A stretch of 64,000 bases of DNA from Streptomyces sp. NBC_01197 (GTDB taxonomy: Bacteria > Actinomycetota > Actinomycetes > Streptomycetales > Streptomycetaceae): assembly GCF_036010505.1 (NCBI RefSeq), contig NZ_CP108569.1, positions 3,917,001 to 3,981,000 of the forward strand, in the 5' to 3' direction. Below the pieces are notes generated by a model, which was not told the origin of the DNA, did not search any database, and saw only the letters and a program-made list of their open reading frames with translations. Position 1 is the stretch's first letter; each line of letters begins with the position of its first letter. The position numbers and the translations under genes were made by a program. Positions 31,416 through 40,590 of the stretch are shown here, piece after piece.

Positions 31416-33122
31416 GTGTCCGACAACCGTACGAGTGATGCGCGTGTGAATTCGCGTGGTAGGCGGGGTGCGCGGGGCGCACGCGCCCATGCGCTGGCCG
31501 TTCTGGCGGTCCGGGGCAGGGCGCTGGCCGTCGCGCTGCTGCCGGCCGCGGTCGCGGTCGTGCTGCTGGCGGGCGGCGCCATGGGCCGTCTCAGCGGCGG
31601 AAGCTGGGACGTGGCGCGATGGGTGGTGACGGGGTTCGCGCTGGTGGTGCTCGTGGTGGCCGCCGGGGTGGGAGCCGTGATCGCCAGGGCCGGGCCCGCG
31701 GTCAGCCCGACGGTGGCGCTCACCGAGTCATCCGCGCCCGACCTGCACCGGATGGTGCGGGACCTCGCGGACCGGCTCGAAGTGCCTGCCCCGTCGGCCA
31801 TAGCGCTGACGCCCGACTGCGACAGCTGGCTGGAGGACCGTTCGCACCCCGCCGCGCAGTCCATATCCGACGGACCGCTGGGTGCCGTGCGCGGCATACG
31901 GTCGATACGTTCGCGCCGGGTGGCGGACGCCCCCGTGCTGGTCATCGGCTCACCCTTCCTGTGGTGGATGCGGGTGGCCGAGCTGCGGGCCCTCCTCGCG
32001 CCGGTGATCGCCGGTACGGGGCCCTCGGCGCACCCCGATATCGCGGCCTCGCGCCGGTTCGTACGGGGCCTGGACGCGGCGGTCGCCGTCTCGTCCCGGG
32101 CCGGGCTCGGCCCGGTGCGGCGGATCGCGTACGGCTTCATCGGCTGGACCGCGCGGTTGCTGCTGCGCAGTTGCCGCGGCCATGTGGCCGAGATGGAGCG
32201 CGGCGTCGCGGCTGCCGCTTCGGACCGCGCACAGGCTGTGGACTACGGGCTGCGGATCGTCGCCCAGGAGCAGGTGGGCCTGGCCTACGCGGGCTGGGAC
32301 CGGCTGCTGACCCGGGTCGCGCTGCCCGCCTGGCGGATGGGCCGCTGGCCCTCCCGTCTCGACGCCGGAGTGGTCTCCGCGCTCACCGAGCTGTCGCGCC
32401 GGGACCGGCTGGCCGAGGGCTTCACCTCCCGGCTGGGTGAACGGCCTGCCTGTGACCTGCTGGAAGAGCCGGGCGCGGTCGACGCGGCCACCTCCCTCCT
32501 CGCGGCCAGACTCTTCCACGGCGGCCCGGCCGACAACGGCCCCGGCTGGTCCCCGGTGGACTGGCAGCAGTACCCGGAAGAGGTCACCGACCGGAAATGG
32601 CGTACGGAGGCGGCCAGGCTGCACCGCGTCCTTGACCAGCTGGGCGTGCGCCGCACGGCCGAAGCGGGTCCGGCCGCGGAGGAGCCGGGCGGCCCGACGC
32701 TGGCCCGCGTCCTGGACCATCTCGCCGCCGACGACACGGAGGCGCTGGCGGCCGCCGTCACCGCCGAGGTCGCCCGTGAGGAGGCCGCAGCACCGGCCCC
32801 TGTGCCGGGCGGCATCCTGGAGGGCGAGGAGCTCTGGGACACCGGGGCGATCCCGCTCTTCCCGCTCCAGCCGCCCCGAATCGGGCGGGATCTGCTGGCC
32901 GACCATGTCACCGCGATGGTCTGCTGCGCGGCGGTGGACACGGCCGGGGCGGCGCCCGGCCTGGACTGGCTGGACGGGCCCGCGCTGCTGGTGGGCGGCG
33001 AGCGCAGCGCGGACCTGGGCGGGCACGTGATGAGCCTGGTGGAGGACGGGGACGGGGAGCCGTTGCGAGGGTGGCTGACGGCCGTGGGGGTGCGCGCGGA
33101 GAAGCCGGTGCGGCTGGTGTGA
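31416..33122 (+). CDS. Membrane protein, degenerate M48-like peptidase homologue
   Basis: A 568-residue protein. Two hydrophobic helices near the N-terminus (LAVALLPAAVAVVLLAGGA, WVVTGFALVVLVVAAGVGAVIA). The following region follows the layout of M48/HtpX peptidases: a substrate-strand-like PVLVIGSPFLWWMRVAELRALLAPVIAG where peptidases read ...LRAVLAHELAH, and a distal ERGVAAAASDRAQA where they have E..AD. The HExxH motif is therefore lost (AELRALLAPVIAG). A long C-terminal region (about 330-568) is Ala/Glu-rich. Probably a non-catalytic membrane scaffold; function unknown. Conserved beside purD in Streptomyces, as I recall. GTG at 31416. Confidence 0.65.
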   Translation: MSDNRTSDARVNSRGRRGARGARAHALAVLAVRGRALAVALLPAAVAVVLLAGGAMGRLSGGSWDVARWVVTGFALVVLVVAAGVGAVIARAGPAVSPTVALTESSAPDLHRMVRDLADRLEVPAPSAIALTPDCDSWLEDRSHPAAQSISDGPLGAVRGIRSIRSRRVADAPVLVIGSPFLWWMRVAELRALLAPVIAGTGPSAHPDIAASRRFVRGLDAAVAVSSRAGLGPVRRIAYGFIGWTARLLLRSCRGHVAEMERGVAAAASDRAQAVDYGLRIVAQEQVGLAYAGWDRLLTRVALPAWRMGRWPSRLDAGVVSALTELSRRDRLAEGFTSRLGERPACDLLEEPGAVDAATSLLAARLFHGGPADNGPGWSPVDWQQYPEEVTDRKWRTEAARLHRVLDQLGVRRTAEAGPAAEEPGGPTLARVLDHLAADDTEALAAAVTAEVAREEAAAPAPVPGGILEGEELWDTGAIPLFPLQPPRIGRDLLADHVTAMVCCAAVDTAGAAPGLDWLDGPALLVGGERSADLGGHVMSLVEDGDGEPLRGWLTAVGVRAEKPVRLV

Positions 33123-33461
33123 GTGGGGGCGAGCCCGACGTGGGGCGGGCGGTGATGGCCCGCCATCCGGGGCCCGCATTCCAGATGATCTTGCCTGAAC
33201 TCGCTTGACCCGCTGAGAACTTGTCCGGGCCGGCGCCGGGAACCTGTCCGGAGCCGCACCCGGAACCTGCCCGCACCCGGCCCGACCCGTGTCCGGAACT
33301 TCCCGGGAGTCTTCCCTGGATCATTCCACGAATTCGGCACTCTGCTCGCCAATTCGCGACGAACAGTGACGGAGTGAGTGCCTTATGTGATGTGCTGGGG
33401 CCGGTCGCTGACAGTCGGTGCATCACTGTTGTGCCTGAGCGGCCGAGGGAAGGGGAGCCGC
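33123..33461. other. Intergenic region with CCGGAACCTG-type repeats (339 bp)
   Basis: No gene is supported. Between 33215 and 33310 there are four or five degenerate copies of a GAACCTGTCCGG/CCCGGAACCTG motif. The last 150 bp are less GC-rich and probably contain the promoter of the next gene, which has GAAGGGGAG 8 bp before its ATG. Confidence 0.5.
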
Positions 33462-34919
33462 ATGGGGGCGGAGCAGATCCGGCGATGGGAATCGGGGGCC
33501 CTCGCGCACGCCGTCTCGGATCCGTTCGGGCAGGGCCCGCTGCCATGGCTTCGCGGGAGCGAGCACTACTTGGACGACACGGGTCATGTCGTCCCGTGGT
33601 ACGCCCCGGACGCCCCGCACCACCGCTCCAGCGGTCCGCGCACCGCCGACGACGTGAAGAAGCAGATCAAGGGATTCGCTTCGAACGGCGCGGCCGCCCC
33701 GGGCGAGGCCATCGACTTCCATGTCACGGTCGATCCGCCCCAGCAGTTCTCCGTCGACATCTACCGCATCGGTCACTACGGCGGCGACGGCGCGGCGAAG
33801 ATCACCACCAGCCCGTGGATCTCCGGGATCGTGCAGCCGCCCCCGCTCACTGCCGACCGCACGGTCTCCTGCCACCACTGGTGGCTCTCCTGGCGGCTGC
33901 AGATCCCGTCGTACTGGTCGATCGGGGCCTATGTCGCCGTGCTGACCACGGTCGACGGCTACCGCTCCCACATCCCCTTCACCGTCCGGGACAGCCACCC
34001 GGCGGATCTGCTGCTCCTCCTGCCCGACGTGACCTGGCAGGCCTACAACCTCTACCCGGAGGACGGGCACACCGGCGCCAGCCTCTACCACGCGTGGGAC
34101 GGCGTGGGCCGTCTCCTCGGCGAGGAGGACGCCGCCACCACGGTCTCCTTCGACCGGCCCTACGCGGGCGCCGGCCTGCCCCTGCACGTCGGCCACGCCT
34201 ACGACTTCATCCGCTGGGCGGAGCGTTACGGATACGACCTCGCCTACGCCGACGCCCGCGACCTGCACGCCGGGCGCATCGACCCCACCCGCTACCGCGG
34301 CCTGGTCTTCCCCGGCCACGACGAGTACTGGTCGGTCCCCATGCGGCGTACGACGGAGGCCGCCCGCGAACACGGCACCTCCCTCGTCTTCCTCTCGGCC
34401 AACACGATGTACTGGCAGGTCGACCTGGCCCCCTCCCCGTCCGGTGTCCCGGACCGGCTCCTCACCTGCCGAAAACGTCGCGGCCCCGGGAAGCCCACCC
34501 TGTGGCGCGAGATCGACCGGCCGGAACAGCAGCTCCTCGGCATCCAGTACGCCGGCCGGGTCCCCGACCCGAGCCCGCTGGTCGTACGGAACGCCGAGCA
34601 CTGGCTCTGGGACGCGACCGGAGCGGGCGAGGGCGACGAGCTCGACGGTCTGGTCGCGGGCGAGGCCGACCGCTACTTCCCGCGTACCGCGCTCCCGCAG
34701 CACGAGAGCCGGATCCTGCTCGCCCACTCGCCGTACGAGGACAGCGAGGGGACCATGCGGCACCAGGAGACATCCCTGTACCGCGCCCCTTCCGGTTCGC
34801 TCGTCTTCGCCTCGGGCACCTTCGCGTGGTCACCTGCGCTGGACCGCCCCGGCCACGTGGACTCCCGGATCCAGCGCGCGACAGCCAACCTCCTCGACCG
34901 CATCTGCAAGCGCGACTGA
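33462..34919 (+). CDS. N,N-dimethylformamidase large-subunit-like protein
   Basis: A 485-residue protein of the family related to the beta subunit of DMF amidohydrolase. It has no signal peptide. A beta-rich N-terminal part (VDPPQQFSVDIYRIGHYGGDGAAKI) precedes the alpha/beta core with DSHPADLLLLLPDVTWQAYNLY, SFDRPYAG, and the family motif YRGLVFPGHDEYWSVPMRR, then VFLSANTMYWQV. In DMFase the mononuclear iron is bound by two Tyr and a Glu; HDEYWS is the matching segment. A hydrolase or polysaccharide-associated role is possible. No small subunit gene lies nearby. ATG 33462 has a good ribosome site. Confidence 0.75.
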   Translation: MGAEQIRRWESGALAHAVSDPFGQGPLPWLRGSEHYLDDTGHVVPWYAPDAPHHRSSGPRTADDVKKQIKGFASNGAAAPGEAIDFHVTVDPPQQFSVDIYRIGHYGGDGAAKITTSPWISGIVQPPPLTADRTVSCHHWWLSWRLQIPSYWSIGAYVAVLTTVDGYRSHIPFTVRDSHPADLLLLLPDVTWQAYNLYPEDGHTGASLYHAWDGVGRLLGEEDAATTVSFDRPYAGAGLPLHVGHAYDFIRWAERYGYDLAYADARDLHAGRIDPTRYRGLVFPGHDEYWSVPMRRTTEAAREHGTSLVFLSANTMYWQVDLAPSPSGVPDRLLTCRKRRGPGKPTLWREIDRPEQQLLGIQYAGRVPDPSPLVVRNAEHWLWDATGAGEGDELDGLVAGEADRYFPRTALPQHESRILLAHSPYEDSEGTMRHQETSLYRAPSGSLVFASGTFAWSPALDRPGHVDSRIQRATANLLDRICKRD

Positions 34920-35114
34920 TCAGACGACCGACCCGCCGATCAGGCGACAGGCCGGCCACCGAACCTGGCAGGCAACCCTGGCCGCAACTCCGTCCGACAA
35001 CCCTGTCCGGTAACGCTCCCGGGCTGCGGACCGACCCTGGCGGGGCCCTCCCGCAGCGCATACGGGAGAATCAACACCGACCCCACCGCTTGGACAGAAC
35101 CACGGGGAGGAACC

Positions 35115-36014
35115 GTGTCCGGATTCGTAGAAAAGCCCGAGCCGCTCGAAGTGCCGGGCCTGGTACACCTGCACACCGGCAAGGTGCGCGATCTGTACCA
35201 GAACGAGGCGGGCGACCTCGTGATGGTCGCCAGCGACCGTCTGTCCGCGTACGACTGGGTGCTGCCCACCGAGATCCCCGACAAGGGCCGGGTGCTCACC
35301 CAGCTGTCGCTGTGGTGGTTCGACCAGCTCGCCGATCTCGTACCGCACCACGTCATCTCCACCGACCTGCCGGCCGGTGCCCCCGCCGACTGGGCGGGGC
35401 GCACCCTGGTCTGCAAGTCGCTGCGGATGGTCCCCGTGGAGTGCGTGGCCCGTGGCTACCTCACCGGGTCGGGCCTGCTGGAGTACGAGGCCCATCGCAC
35501 CGTCTGCGGTCTCGCGCTGCCGGAGGGGCTGACCGACGGTTCCGAACTCCCCGCGCCGATCTTCACGCCGGCCACCAAGGCGGCCGTCGGCGACCACGAC
35601 GAGAACGTGAGCTACGAGGAAGTCGCCCGTCAGACCGGCGCGGAGACCGCCTTCGATCTTCGCCGGACGACCCTCGACGTGTATGAGCGGGCCCGCGGCA
35701 TCGCGCGCGAGCGGGGCATCATCCTCGCCGACACGAAGTTCGAGTTCGGTTACGACGGCGACCAACTCGTCATCGCCGACGAGGTACTGACTCCGGACTC
35801 GTCCCGCTTCTGGCCCGCTGCCGACTGGGAGCCGGGCCATGCTCAGCCCTCGTACGACAAGCAGTTCGTGCGCGACTGGCTGACGTCGGACGCTTCCGGC
35901 TGGGACCGGAAGGCCGAACTGCCGCCGCCCGCACTCCCCCAGAAGATCGTGGACGCGACCCGGGCGAAGTATGTGGAGGCGTACGAGCTGCTGACCGGGA
36001 CCCCCTGGTCGTAG
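35115..36014 (+). CDS. purC: Phosphoribosylaminoimidazole-succinocarboxamide synthase
   Basis: A 299-residue SAICAR synthetase that joins aspartate to CAIR with ATP. Motifs: HTGKVRDLYQ (phosphate and ATP loop), VASDRLSAYDWVLPTEIPDKGRVLTQLS, VPVECVARGYLTGSG, IFTPATKA, ILADTKFEFG and DEVLTPDSSRFWP. Length is as usual for the long bacterial type. GTG start at 35115 with GGGGAGGAA just upstream. It is 195 bp after the DMFase-like gene; that gap shows no gene. Confidence 0.96.
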   Translation: MSGFVEKPEPLEVPGLVHLHTGKVRDLYQNEAGDLVMVASDRLSAYDWVLPTEIPDKGRVLTQLSLWWFDQLADLVPHHVISTDLPAGAPADWAGRTLVCKSLRMVPVECVARGYLTGSGLLEYEAHRTVCGLALPEGLTDGSELPAPIFTPATKAAVGDHDENVSYEEVARQTGAETAFDLRRTTLDVYERARGIARERGIILADTKFEFGYDGDQLVIADEVLTPDSSRFWPAADWEPGHAQPSYDKQFVRDWLTSDASGWDRKAELPPPALPQKIVDATRAKYVEAYELLTGTPWS

Positions 36015-36201
36015 CCGCGTCTCAGCCGCGCTGTGGCCGCGTCTCGGTCTTGCCGCAGCTGCGTCGTGGCCGTGCCCCGTGGCCGGCCGGCCCGGGCAGC
36101 ACCGCTGGTGCGCTTCAGCGCGAAGGGCCCGAAGCCGGCTGGCCGGCCGGCGGTTTCCAGGGCCCTTCGTACGCTCCCGGACCGGGCGGGCCCCGCACGC
36201 G

Positions 36202-36239
36202 GAGAAGCCCCCGTCCGGAATCCGGCTGGGGGCTTCTCT
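36202..36239. terminator. Hairpin downstream of tRNA-Gly and purC
   Basis: AGAAGCCCCC and GGGGGCTTCT close a GC-rich stem at 36203-36237, ending in TCTTTCC on the plus strand. It serves purC from the left and the minus-strand tRNA-Gly from the right. A near copy precedes the second tRNA-Gly (40541-40578). Confidence 0.75.
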
Positions 36240-36251
36240 TTCCTGCTGCTG

Positions 36252-36324
36252 AGCGGACGACCAGGTTCGAACTGGCGACCTCAACCTTGGCAAGGTTGCG
36301 CTCTACCAACTGAGCTACGTCCGC
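36252..36324 (-). tRNA. tRNA-Gly (anticodon GCC), copy 1
   Basis: Seven-base acceptor stem GCGGACG/CGTCCGC, D-arm GCTCAGTTGGTAGAGC, anticodon loop TTGCCAA, and T-arm CCAGTTCGAACCTGG. Identical over its length to the copy at 40591-40663. No encoded CCA. Confidence 0.95.
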
Positions 36325-36345
36325 ATGCGCTGTGCGCGGGGTCCA

Positions 36346-37098
36346 CTATACCCAACCTCGCTCCCGTGCGAGACGCACCGCGGTATGACGGTTCTCCGCT
36401 CCCAGCTTCGACGCGGCCGACGACAGATAGTTCCGCACTGTCCCCTGCGACAGCGAGGCCCGTTCGGCGATCTCCGCGATCGGGGCGCCGTCCGCCGCCA
36501 GCTCAAGCACCTCCACCTCCCGGGCCGTGAGGGGCGAGTCCCCCGCGGAGATCGCGTCGGCTGCCAACTCCGGGTCCACATAACGCCCTCCAGCCCGCAC
36601 CGTCCGGATGATCTCGGCCAGTCGTTGTGCGGAAACGGTCTTCGGAACGAACCCCTTCACTCCGGCGGAGAGCGCCCGTTTGAGGTGGCCGGGCCGCCCA
36701 TGGCTGGTGACGATCATGCAGCGGCACTCGGGAAGCACGGTACGAAGGGATGTGGCCACGCTCACACCGTCGGCCCCCGGCATCTGAAGGTCGAGCACCG
36801 CCACATCGGGCCGGTGTGCCCGCGCCATGGCGAGCGCTTCGGGACCGGACGCGGCCTCGGCCACGACCATCAGGTCGTCCTCCAGCCCGAGCAGCGCGGC
36901 GAGCGCTCCCCGGATGAGGTGCTCGTCATCCGCGAGCAGCACGCGTATGGGCACGGATACGGGCGCGGGAACCGGCGGAGAGACGGACGCAGGCAGGGAC
37001 GCGGATACGGGCGCGGGCAGGGACGCGGATGTGGACGTCGGCACGGGCGCCGGTACGGGTGTGGCCCCAGGCGCGGGCACCGGTGGCGGGTCGGTCAT
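36346..37098 (-). CDS. LuxR-type (NarL family) response regulator
   Basis: A 250-residue response regulator. A 45-residue Pro/Ala/Ser/Val tail encoded by short GC-rich repeats precedes the receiver domain (about 48-165: VPIRVLLADDEHLIRGALAALL; phospho-acceptor Asp in VAVLDLQMPG; IVTSHGRPGHL; Lys in VPKTVSA). The HTH_LuxR domain (about 185-245) reads LTAREVEVLELAADGAPIAEIAERASLSQGTVRNYLSSAASKLG. Its ATG overlaps the kinase stop (37095-37098), so the two are coupled. It probably regulates the upstream ABC exporter genes of the same operon. The functional start may be the GTG at the receiver. Confidence 0.9.
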   Translation of the reverse strand: MTDPPPVPAPGATPVPAPVPTSTSASLPAPVSASLPASVSPPVPAPVSVPIRVLLADDEHLIRGALAALLGLEDDLMVVAEAASGPEALAMARAHRPDVAVLDLQMPGADGVSVATSLRTVLPECRCMIVTSHGRPGHLKRALSAGVKGFVPKTVSAQRLAEIIRTVRAGGRYVDPELAADAISAGDSPLTAREVEVLELAADGAPIAEIAERASLSQGTVRNYLSSAASKLGAENRHTAVRLARERGWV

Positions 37099-38534
37099 GC
37101 GGTTGCCTCTTCGGTTGCCTCTGCGGTGGAGGTCGGCGGGGCGGAGGTGGGAGCCGCCGTGGAGGTGGGCGTGGGGCTGAGCGCGGGCGGGAGTGCGGAG
37201 GGCGGCAGGCGATCGGTGGTGCGAGTGCCGGCGGGCGGCTGCGGTCCGGTCTCCGGTCGCCCCGGTCTGTCGGCGGGCGGTACTGCCGGGCGGTCGGGCA
37301 GCGGAGCCCCCGCCTTGTCGGTGTCGGTCAGTGGTACCTCCGCGGTGAGGCGGAATCTCCCGCCAGGGGCCGGGCCCGCCGTAAGTGTCCCGTCCACAGC
37401 GGTCAGTCGCTCCCGCAGCCCGGCGAGGCCGGTGCCCGGTGAGGCGCTGCTGCCGCTCCCGCCGGCCGCTCCGTCGTTCTCGACGGTCAGAGTCGCCTCG
37501 GATGCCGATCCGGCCACCGCGATGGTGCAGCGCCGGGCGTCCCCATGGCGCAGGACATTCGTCGCGGCTTCCCGGACGACCCAGCCGAGCGCCGACTGAA
37601 CATCCGCCGGAAGCCCGTCCGGCGGACCGGTGACGGTGCACTCGATACCGGCCGCCTCCAACACGCCCTGGGCTCCGCCCAGTTCCGTGGCCAGGTCCGC
37701 TCCTCGGTACCCCCGCACCACTTCACGTACCTCCCGCTGCGCTTCGTGGGCCATGCGCTGCACCTCGGTCATCTGGTCCACTGCCTCCGGCCGCCCCCGC
37801 CGGGCCAGCTGCACCGCCAGCTCGCTCTTCAGCGCGATCACGGCGAGATTGCGCCCCATCACATCGTGCAGATCCCGGCCGAACCGCAGTCGCTCCTCCG
37901 CGACCGCCAGCCGCGCCTCCACGTCCTTGGCCTCGTGCAGTTTCCACATCACGCCCAGATGCCAGGCGGAGCAGCGGGTGGTGATGGCGTACCACGCGGG
38001 TCCGCACACCATGCAGGCCATGCAGGCACCGACCAGCTGCCGGCCGCCGCCGAGCAGCAGGACCGCCCCGCACACCGCGGCCAGGGCGCCCAGCTGCACC
38101 AGGGCCGACACGCGCTTCCGAACGATCAGGCTGTGCGACATCGTGAACGGCGTCACGGTGGTGCACAGCACCACCGCCACCGCGGGGAAGTCCCGCAGCC
38201 CGACATCAGAGGCGAGCACCAGAACAGCCACGAGATCCATCACCATCAGACCGGCCCCGAAGGCCAACATCCGCCGGGGGAGCGTGGTCTGGCCCAGATA
38301 CTCGGCCAGACCACCGGAGGACAGCGAGGTGCAGTGCACCCCCTGTGCGACCGCGAGCAGGCAGGAAGCGGCGATCAGTGCGGCGGGCGCGCCGGAGTGC
38401 CGGACCGGGCGCGTCACGCTCAACATCACGTGCAGGGCGACGGCCAGCCACAGCAGGGCGTATATCGTCGCGCGCGAGTAGAGGTCGGCCTGTGCGAACC
38501 CGCCCCGTTTCCGCCATCCCCGTAGCCACTGCAT
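37095..38534 (-). CDS. Sensor histidine kinase (NarL/DesK-type)
   Basis: A 479-residue membrane kinase. Six hydrophobic segments occupy about 20-200 (ATIYALLWLAVALHVMLSV, LIAASCLLAVAQGV, MLAFGAGLMVMDLVAVLVLASDV and others). The HisKA_3 dimerisation domain carries the phospho-His in FGRDLHDVMGRNLAVIALKSELA. The HATPase domain has REAATNVLRHGDA (N box) and SPGTGLAGLRERL (G box). The tail of about 80 residues is Pro/Thr/Ala-rich. It senses an envelope signal, by homology with antibiotic-responsive kinases next to ABC exporters. ATG 38534 is preferred over upstream codons without conservation. 135 bp separate it from the permease. Confidence 0.9.
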   Translation of the reverse strand: MQWLRGWRKRGGFAQADLYSRATIYALLWLAVALHVMLSVTRPVRHSGAPAALIAASCLLAVAQGVHCTSLSSGGLAEYLGQTTLPRRMLAFGAGLMVMDLVAVLVLASDVGLRDFPAVAVVLCTTVTPFTMSHSLIVRKRVSALVQLGALAAVCGAVLLLGGGRQLVGACMACMVCGPAWYAITTRCSAWHLGVMWKLHEAKDVEARLAVAEERLRFGRDLHDVMGRNLAVIALKSELAVQLARRGRPEAVDQMTEVQRMAHEAQREVREVVRGYRGADLATELGGAQGVLEAAGIECTVTGPPDGLPADVQSALGWVVREAATNVLRHGDARRCTIAVAGSASEATLTVENDGAAGGSGSSASPGTGLAGLRERLTAVDGTLTAGPAPGGRFRLTAEVPLTDTDKAGAPLPDRPAVPPADRPGRPETGPQPPAGTRTTDRLPPSALPPALSPTPTSTAAPTSAPPTSTAEATEEATA

Positions 38535-38669
38535 CACGCACCCCTTGTCCCCCCGGTCGTCCACGCTCGTCCCCGGCTGCTGGCCCCGGACGGGTCGTAC
38601 CCTGCCCCGCCCTGCCCCTACCGGATCCGCCCGCCTGAGCCTCCGGCCCCGGGCCCGCCTTCGCCATCG

Positions 38670-39569
38670 TCAGCGGCGTGGCTCCCAGCGGAACCACCGG
38701 CGTACAGCAAACACCGAGAGCATCGTCCAGGCCACCGCCGTCAGGACATGACCGAAGGCGTCGTGCGCGGACATCGACCCGGTCCAGGCGCCCCGTACCA
38801 GCTCCACCACCGGGGTCAGAGGCAGCAGTTCGCACACCGACGCCAACCGGTCGGGGAATATCTCCAGCGGGACGAAGACCCCCGACCCTGCCATCGACAC
38901 CAGCATCAGCGGGATGACCGTCAGCTGGGCCGCCTCCGCGGACTTGGTGATGCCCGCCGTCGCCGCTCCCAGGGCGGTCAGCATCACAACCCCCAGGGCA
39001 ACGCCCAATAGCAGCAGTTGCGGCGCGGGAGGCAGACCCATGTCGAAGACCACCGCACAGCCCGTTGCCAGGACCGTGCACTGCCCCAGCGCGATGACCA
39101 CCGAGGGCAGGGAGGCGCCGGCGAGTATCTCTGTGTCCCGGGCCTCTCCCGTACGCAGCCGCTTGAGCACCAGCTGCTCACGGCGGACCACCATGACCCC
39201 GACCACGCCGTTGTACAGGGCGAAGAGCAGCCCGAACGCGATGGCCCCGGGCAGCAGCACAGCGCCGGCCGACAGTCCGGCCTTGTCCAGGGCCTTCTGG
39301 TCGGTCGTCGACGAGATCATGAAGGTCATCGCGATGGGCACCACCAGCATGGTGACGAGCGAGGCCTTGCTGCGTCCCAGCAGTGTCAGCTCGGCGCGGG
39401 CGAGCGCGAGCATCCGGCCGGTGGAGAGCGTCCGCACCCCCTCGCCACCCCCGGCCCTGGCCCCGACGGCCCCGAGCCTGGCCCAGATCGCCCCGGCCCC
39501 GGTTCGGGTCACTGCCGTGTGTTCCCTTGTGGCCTGCTGGGCCGCCGTGCGTTCCCCCGTCGTGCTCAC
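38670..39569 (-). CDS. ABC-2 type exporter permease
   Basis: A 299-residue permease with six transmembrane segments after a 45-residue cytoplasmic N-terminus: SLVTMLVVPIAMTFMIS, AGAVLLPGAIAFGLLFALYNGVVGVMV, VVIALGQCTVLATGCAVVF, LLLLGVALGVVMLTALGAATAG, QLTVIPLMLVSMAGSGVFVPLEIFP and a C-terminal helix. REQLVLKRLRTGEA is the coupling region typical of daunorubicin-type drug exporters. The GTG start at 39569 overlaps the ATPase stop (GTGA). With the ATPase it forms an efflux pump for an amphipathic drug or lipid. Confidence 0.9.
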   Translation of the reverse strand: MSTTGERTAAQQATREHTAVTRTGAGAIWARLGAVGARAGGGEGVRTLSTGRMLALARAELTLLGRSKASLVTMLVVPIAMTFMISSTTDQKALDKAGLSAGAVLLPGAIAFGLLFALYNGVVGVMVVRREQLVLKRLRTGEARDTEILAGASLPSVVIALGQCTVLATGCAVVFDMGLPPAPQLLLLGVALGVVMLTALGAATAGITKSAEAAQLTVIPLMLVSMAGSGVFVPLEIFPDRLASVCELLPLTPVVELVRGAWTGSMSAHDAFGHVLTAVAWTMLSVFAVRRWFRWEPRR

Positions 39570-40474
39570 CGTGTGACCTCCTGCTTCTGTGCGATTCCGA
39601 GAAATGCCTCTTCCAGCGAGGCCGACCGGACGTCGAGCCCCCGCAGCTCGACCTCCTTTTCCCTGGCCCACAGCAGGAGTTCGGTGGCGGACCGCTGCAG
39701 TTCGTCGGTGCGCAGCCGGATGTCACCGCCCGTACGGACGTACGTCCCCAGCGGCGGCAGATCGCCGACCGCCATCCCCTCGGGCAGGGAGAAGGAGATG
39801 TGCGAGGGCTGTGCGGCCACCACCTCGTCCACCCGGCCTTCGGCTGCTATCCGGCCCTCGTGCAGGATCGCCAGCCGGTCGGCCAGCACTTCGGCCTCCT
39901 CCAGGTAGTGCGTGGTCAGCAGGACCGTCGTACCGCTGTCGCGCAGCTCCCGCACCAACTCCCAGGTCTCCCTGCGTCCTTCGGCGTCGAGGCCCGTCGT
40001 CGGCTCGTCCAGGAAGAGCACCTCGGGGCGGCCGAGAAGCGCCATCGCCAGGTCCAGCCGCCGCTTCTCGCCGCCGGACAGCTGCTTCACCCGTATGGCC
40101 GCCCTACCGCCGAGTCCCACCATCTCCATGGCCTCACCGACCGGCCGAGCCCTGCTCGTGCAGCCCGCCCACATCCGGACCGTCTCGGCCACGGTCAGCT
40201 CGGGGGAGAAACCGCCCTCCTGGAGCATTACGCCGGTTCTTGGCCGGATGGCGGCGCGCTCGCGGTACGGATCATGCCCCAGCACACGCACCTGGCCCCC
40301 GCTCGGCGGCGCCAGGCCCTCCAGGAGCTCCACCGTGGAGGTCTTCCCCGCGCCGTTCGTCCCCAGCAGCGCGAACAGCTCCCCGGCGGCCACCGAGAAG
40401 GAGACGCCGGCCACCGCCTCGTACCCACCGGCATAGCTGCGCCGCAGGTCTGCGACCTCAATCACATCTGTCAT
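39566..40474 (-). CDS. ABC exporter ATP-binding protein (DrrA-like)
   Basis: A 302-residue ATPase: Walker A LLGTNGAGKTSTVELL, Q-loop MLQEGG, signature LSGGEKRRLDLAMAL, Walker B EVLFLDEPTTGLD, H-loop LLTTHYLEEAE. A C-terminal regulatory region follows as in DrrA-type subunits. It is the first gene of the four-gene operon ATPase-permease-kinase-regulator, all overlapping or close. ATG at 40474; a 16-bp palindrome lies 35-50 bp upstream (40509-40524). Confidence 0.93.
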   Translation of the reverse strand: MTDVIEVADLRRSYAGGYEAVAGVSFSVAAGELFALLGTNGAGKTSTVELLEGLAPPSGGQVRVLGHDPYRERAAIRPRTGVMLQEGGFSPELTVAETVRMWAGCTSRARPVGEAMEMVGLGGRAAIRVKQLSGGEKRRLDLAMALLGRPEVLFLDEPTTGLDAEGRRETWELVRELRDSGTTVLLTTHYLEEAEVLADRLAILHEGRIAAEGRVDEVVAAQPSHISFSLPEGMAVGDLPPLGTYVRTGGDIRLRTDELQRSATELLLWAREKEVELRGLDVRSASLEEAFLGIAQKQEVTR

Positions 40475-40508
40475 AGGTCCAGGCTGCCCCCGCCCCGGGC
40501 CCCTGCCC

Positions 40509-40524
40509 GATGACATATGTCATC
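40509..40524. promoter_or_regulatory. 16-bp perfect palindrome upstream of the exporter operon
   Basis: GATGACATATGTCATC is fully self-complementary and sits 35-50 bp upstream of the ATPase ATG, overlapping the likely promoter. A dimeric regulator, plausibly the operon's own LuxR-type response regulator, could bind here. Confidence 0.55.
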
Positions 40525-40540
40525 AGAGCGCGACCATACA

Positions 40541-40578
40541 GAGAAGTCCCCGGTCGGAATCCGACCGGGGGCTTCTCT
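40541..40578. terminator. Hairpin downstream of tRNA-Gly copy 2
   Basis: AGAAGTCCCCGGTCGG pairs with CCGACCGGGGGCTTCT. A near copy of the hairpin at 36202-36239. It ends the minus-strand tRNA-Gly transcript before the exporter operon promoter. Confidence 0.75.
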
Positions 40579-40590
40579 GTCCTGCTGCTG

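Noticed and set aside
33221..35686. 821-codon plus-strand frame across the DMFase-like gene and purC
   Set aside because: Arg/Pro/Ala-rich out-of-frame reading of two well-identified genes.
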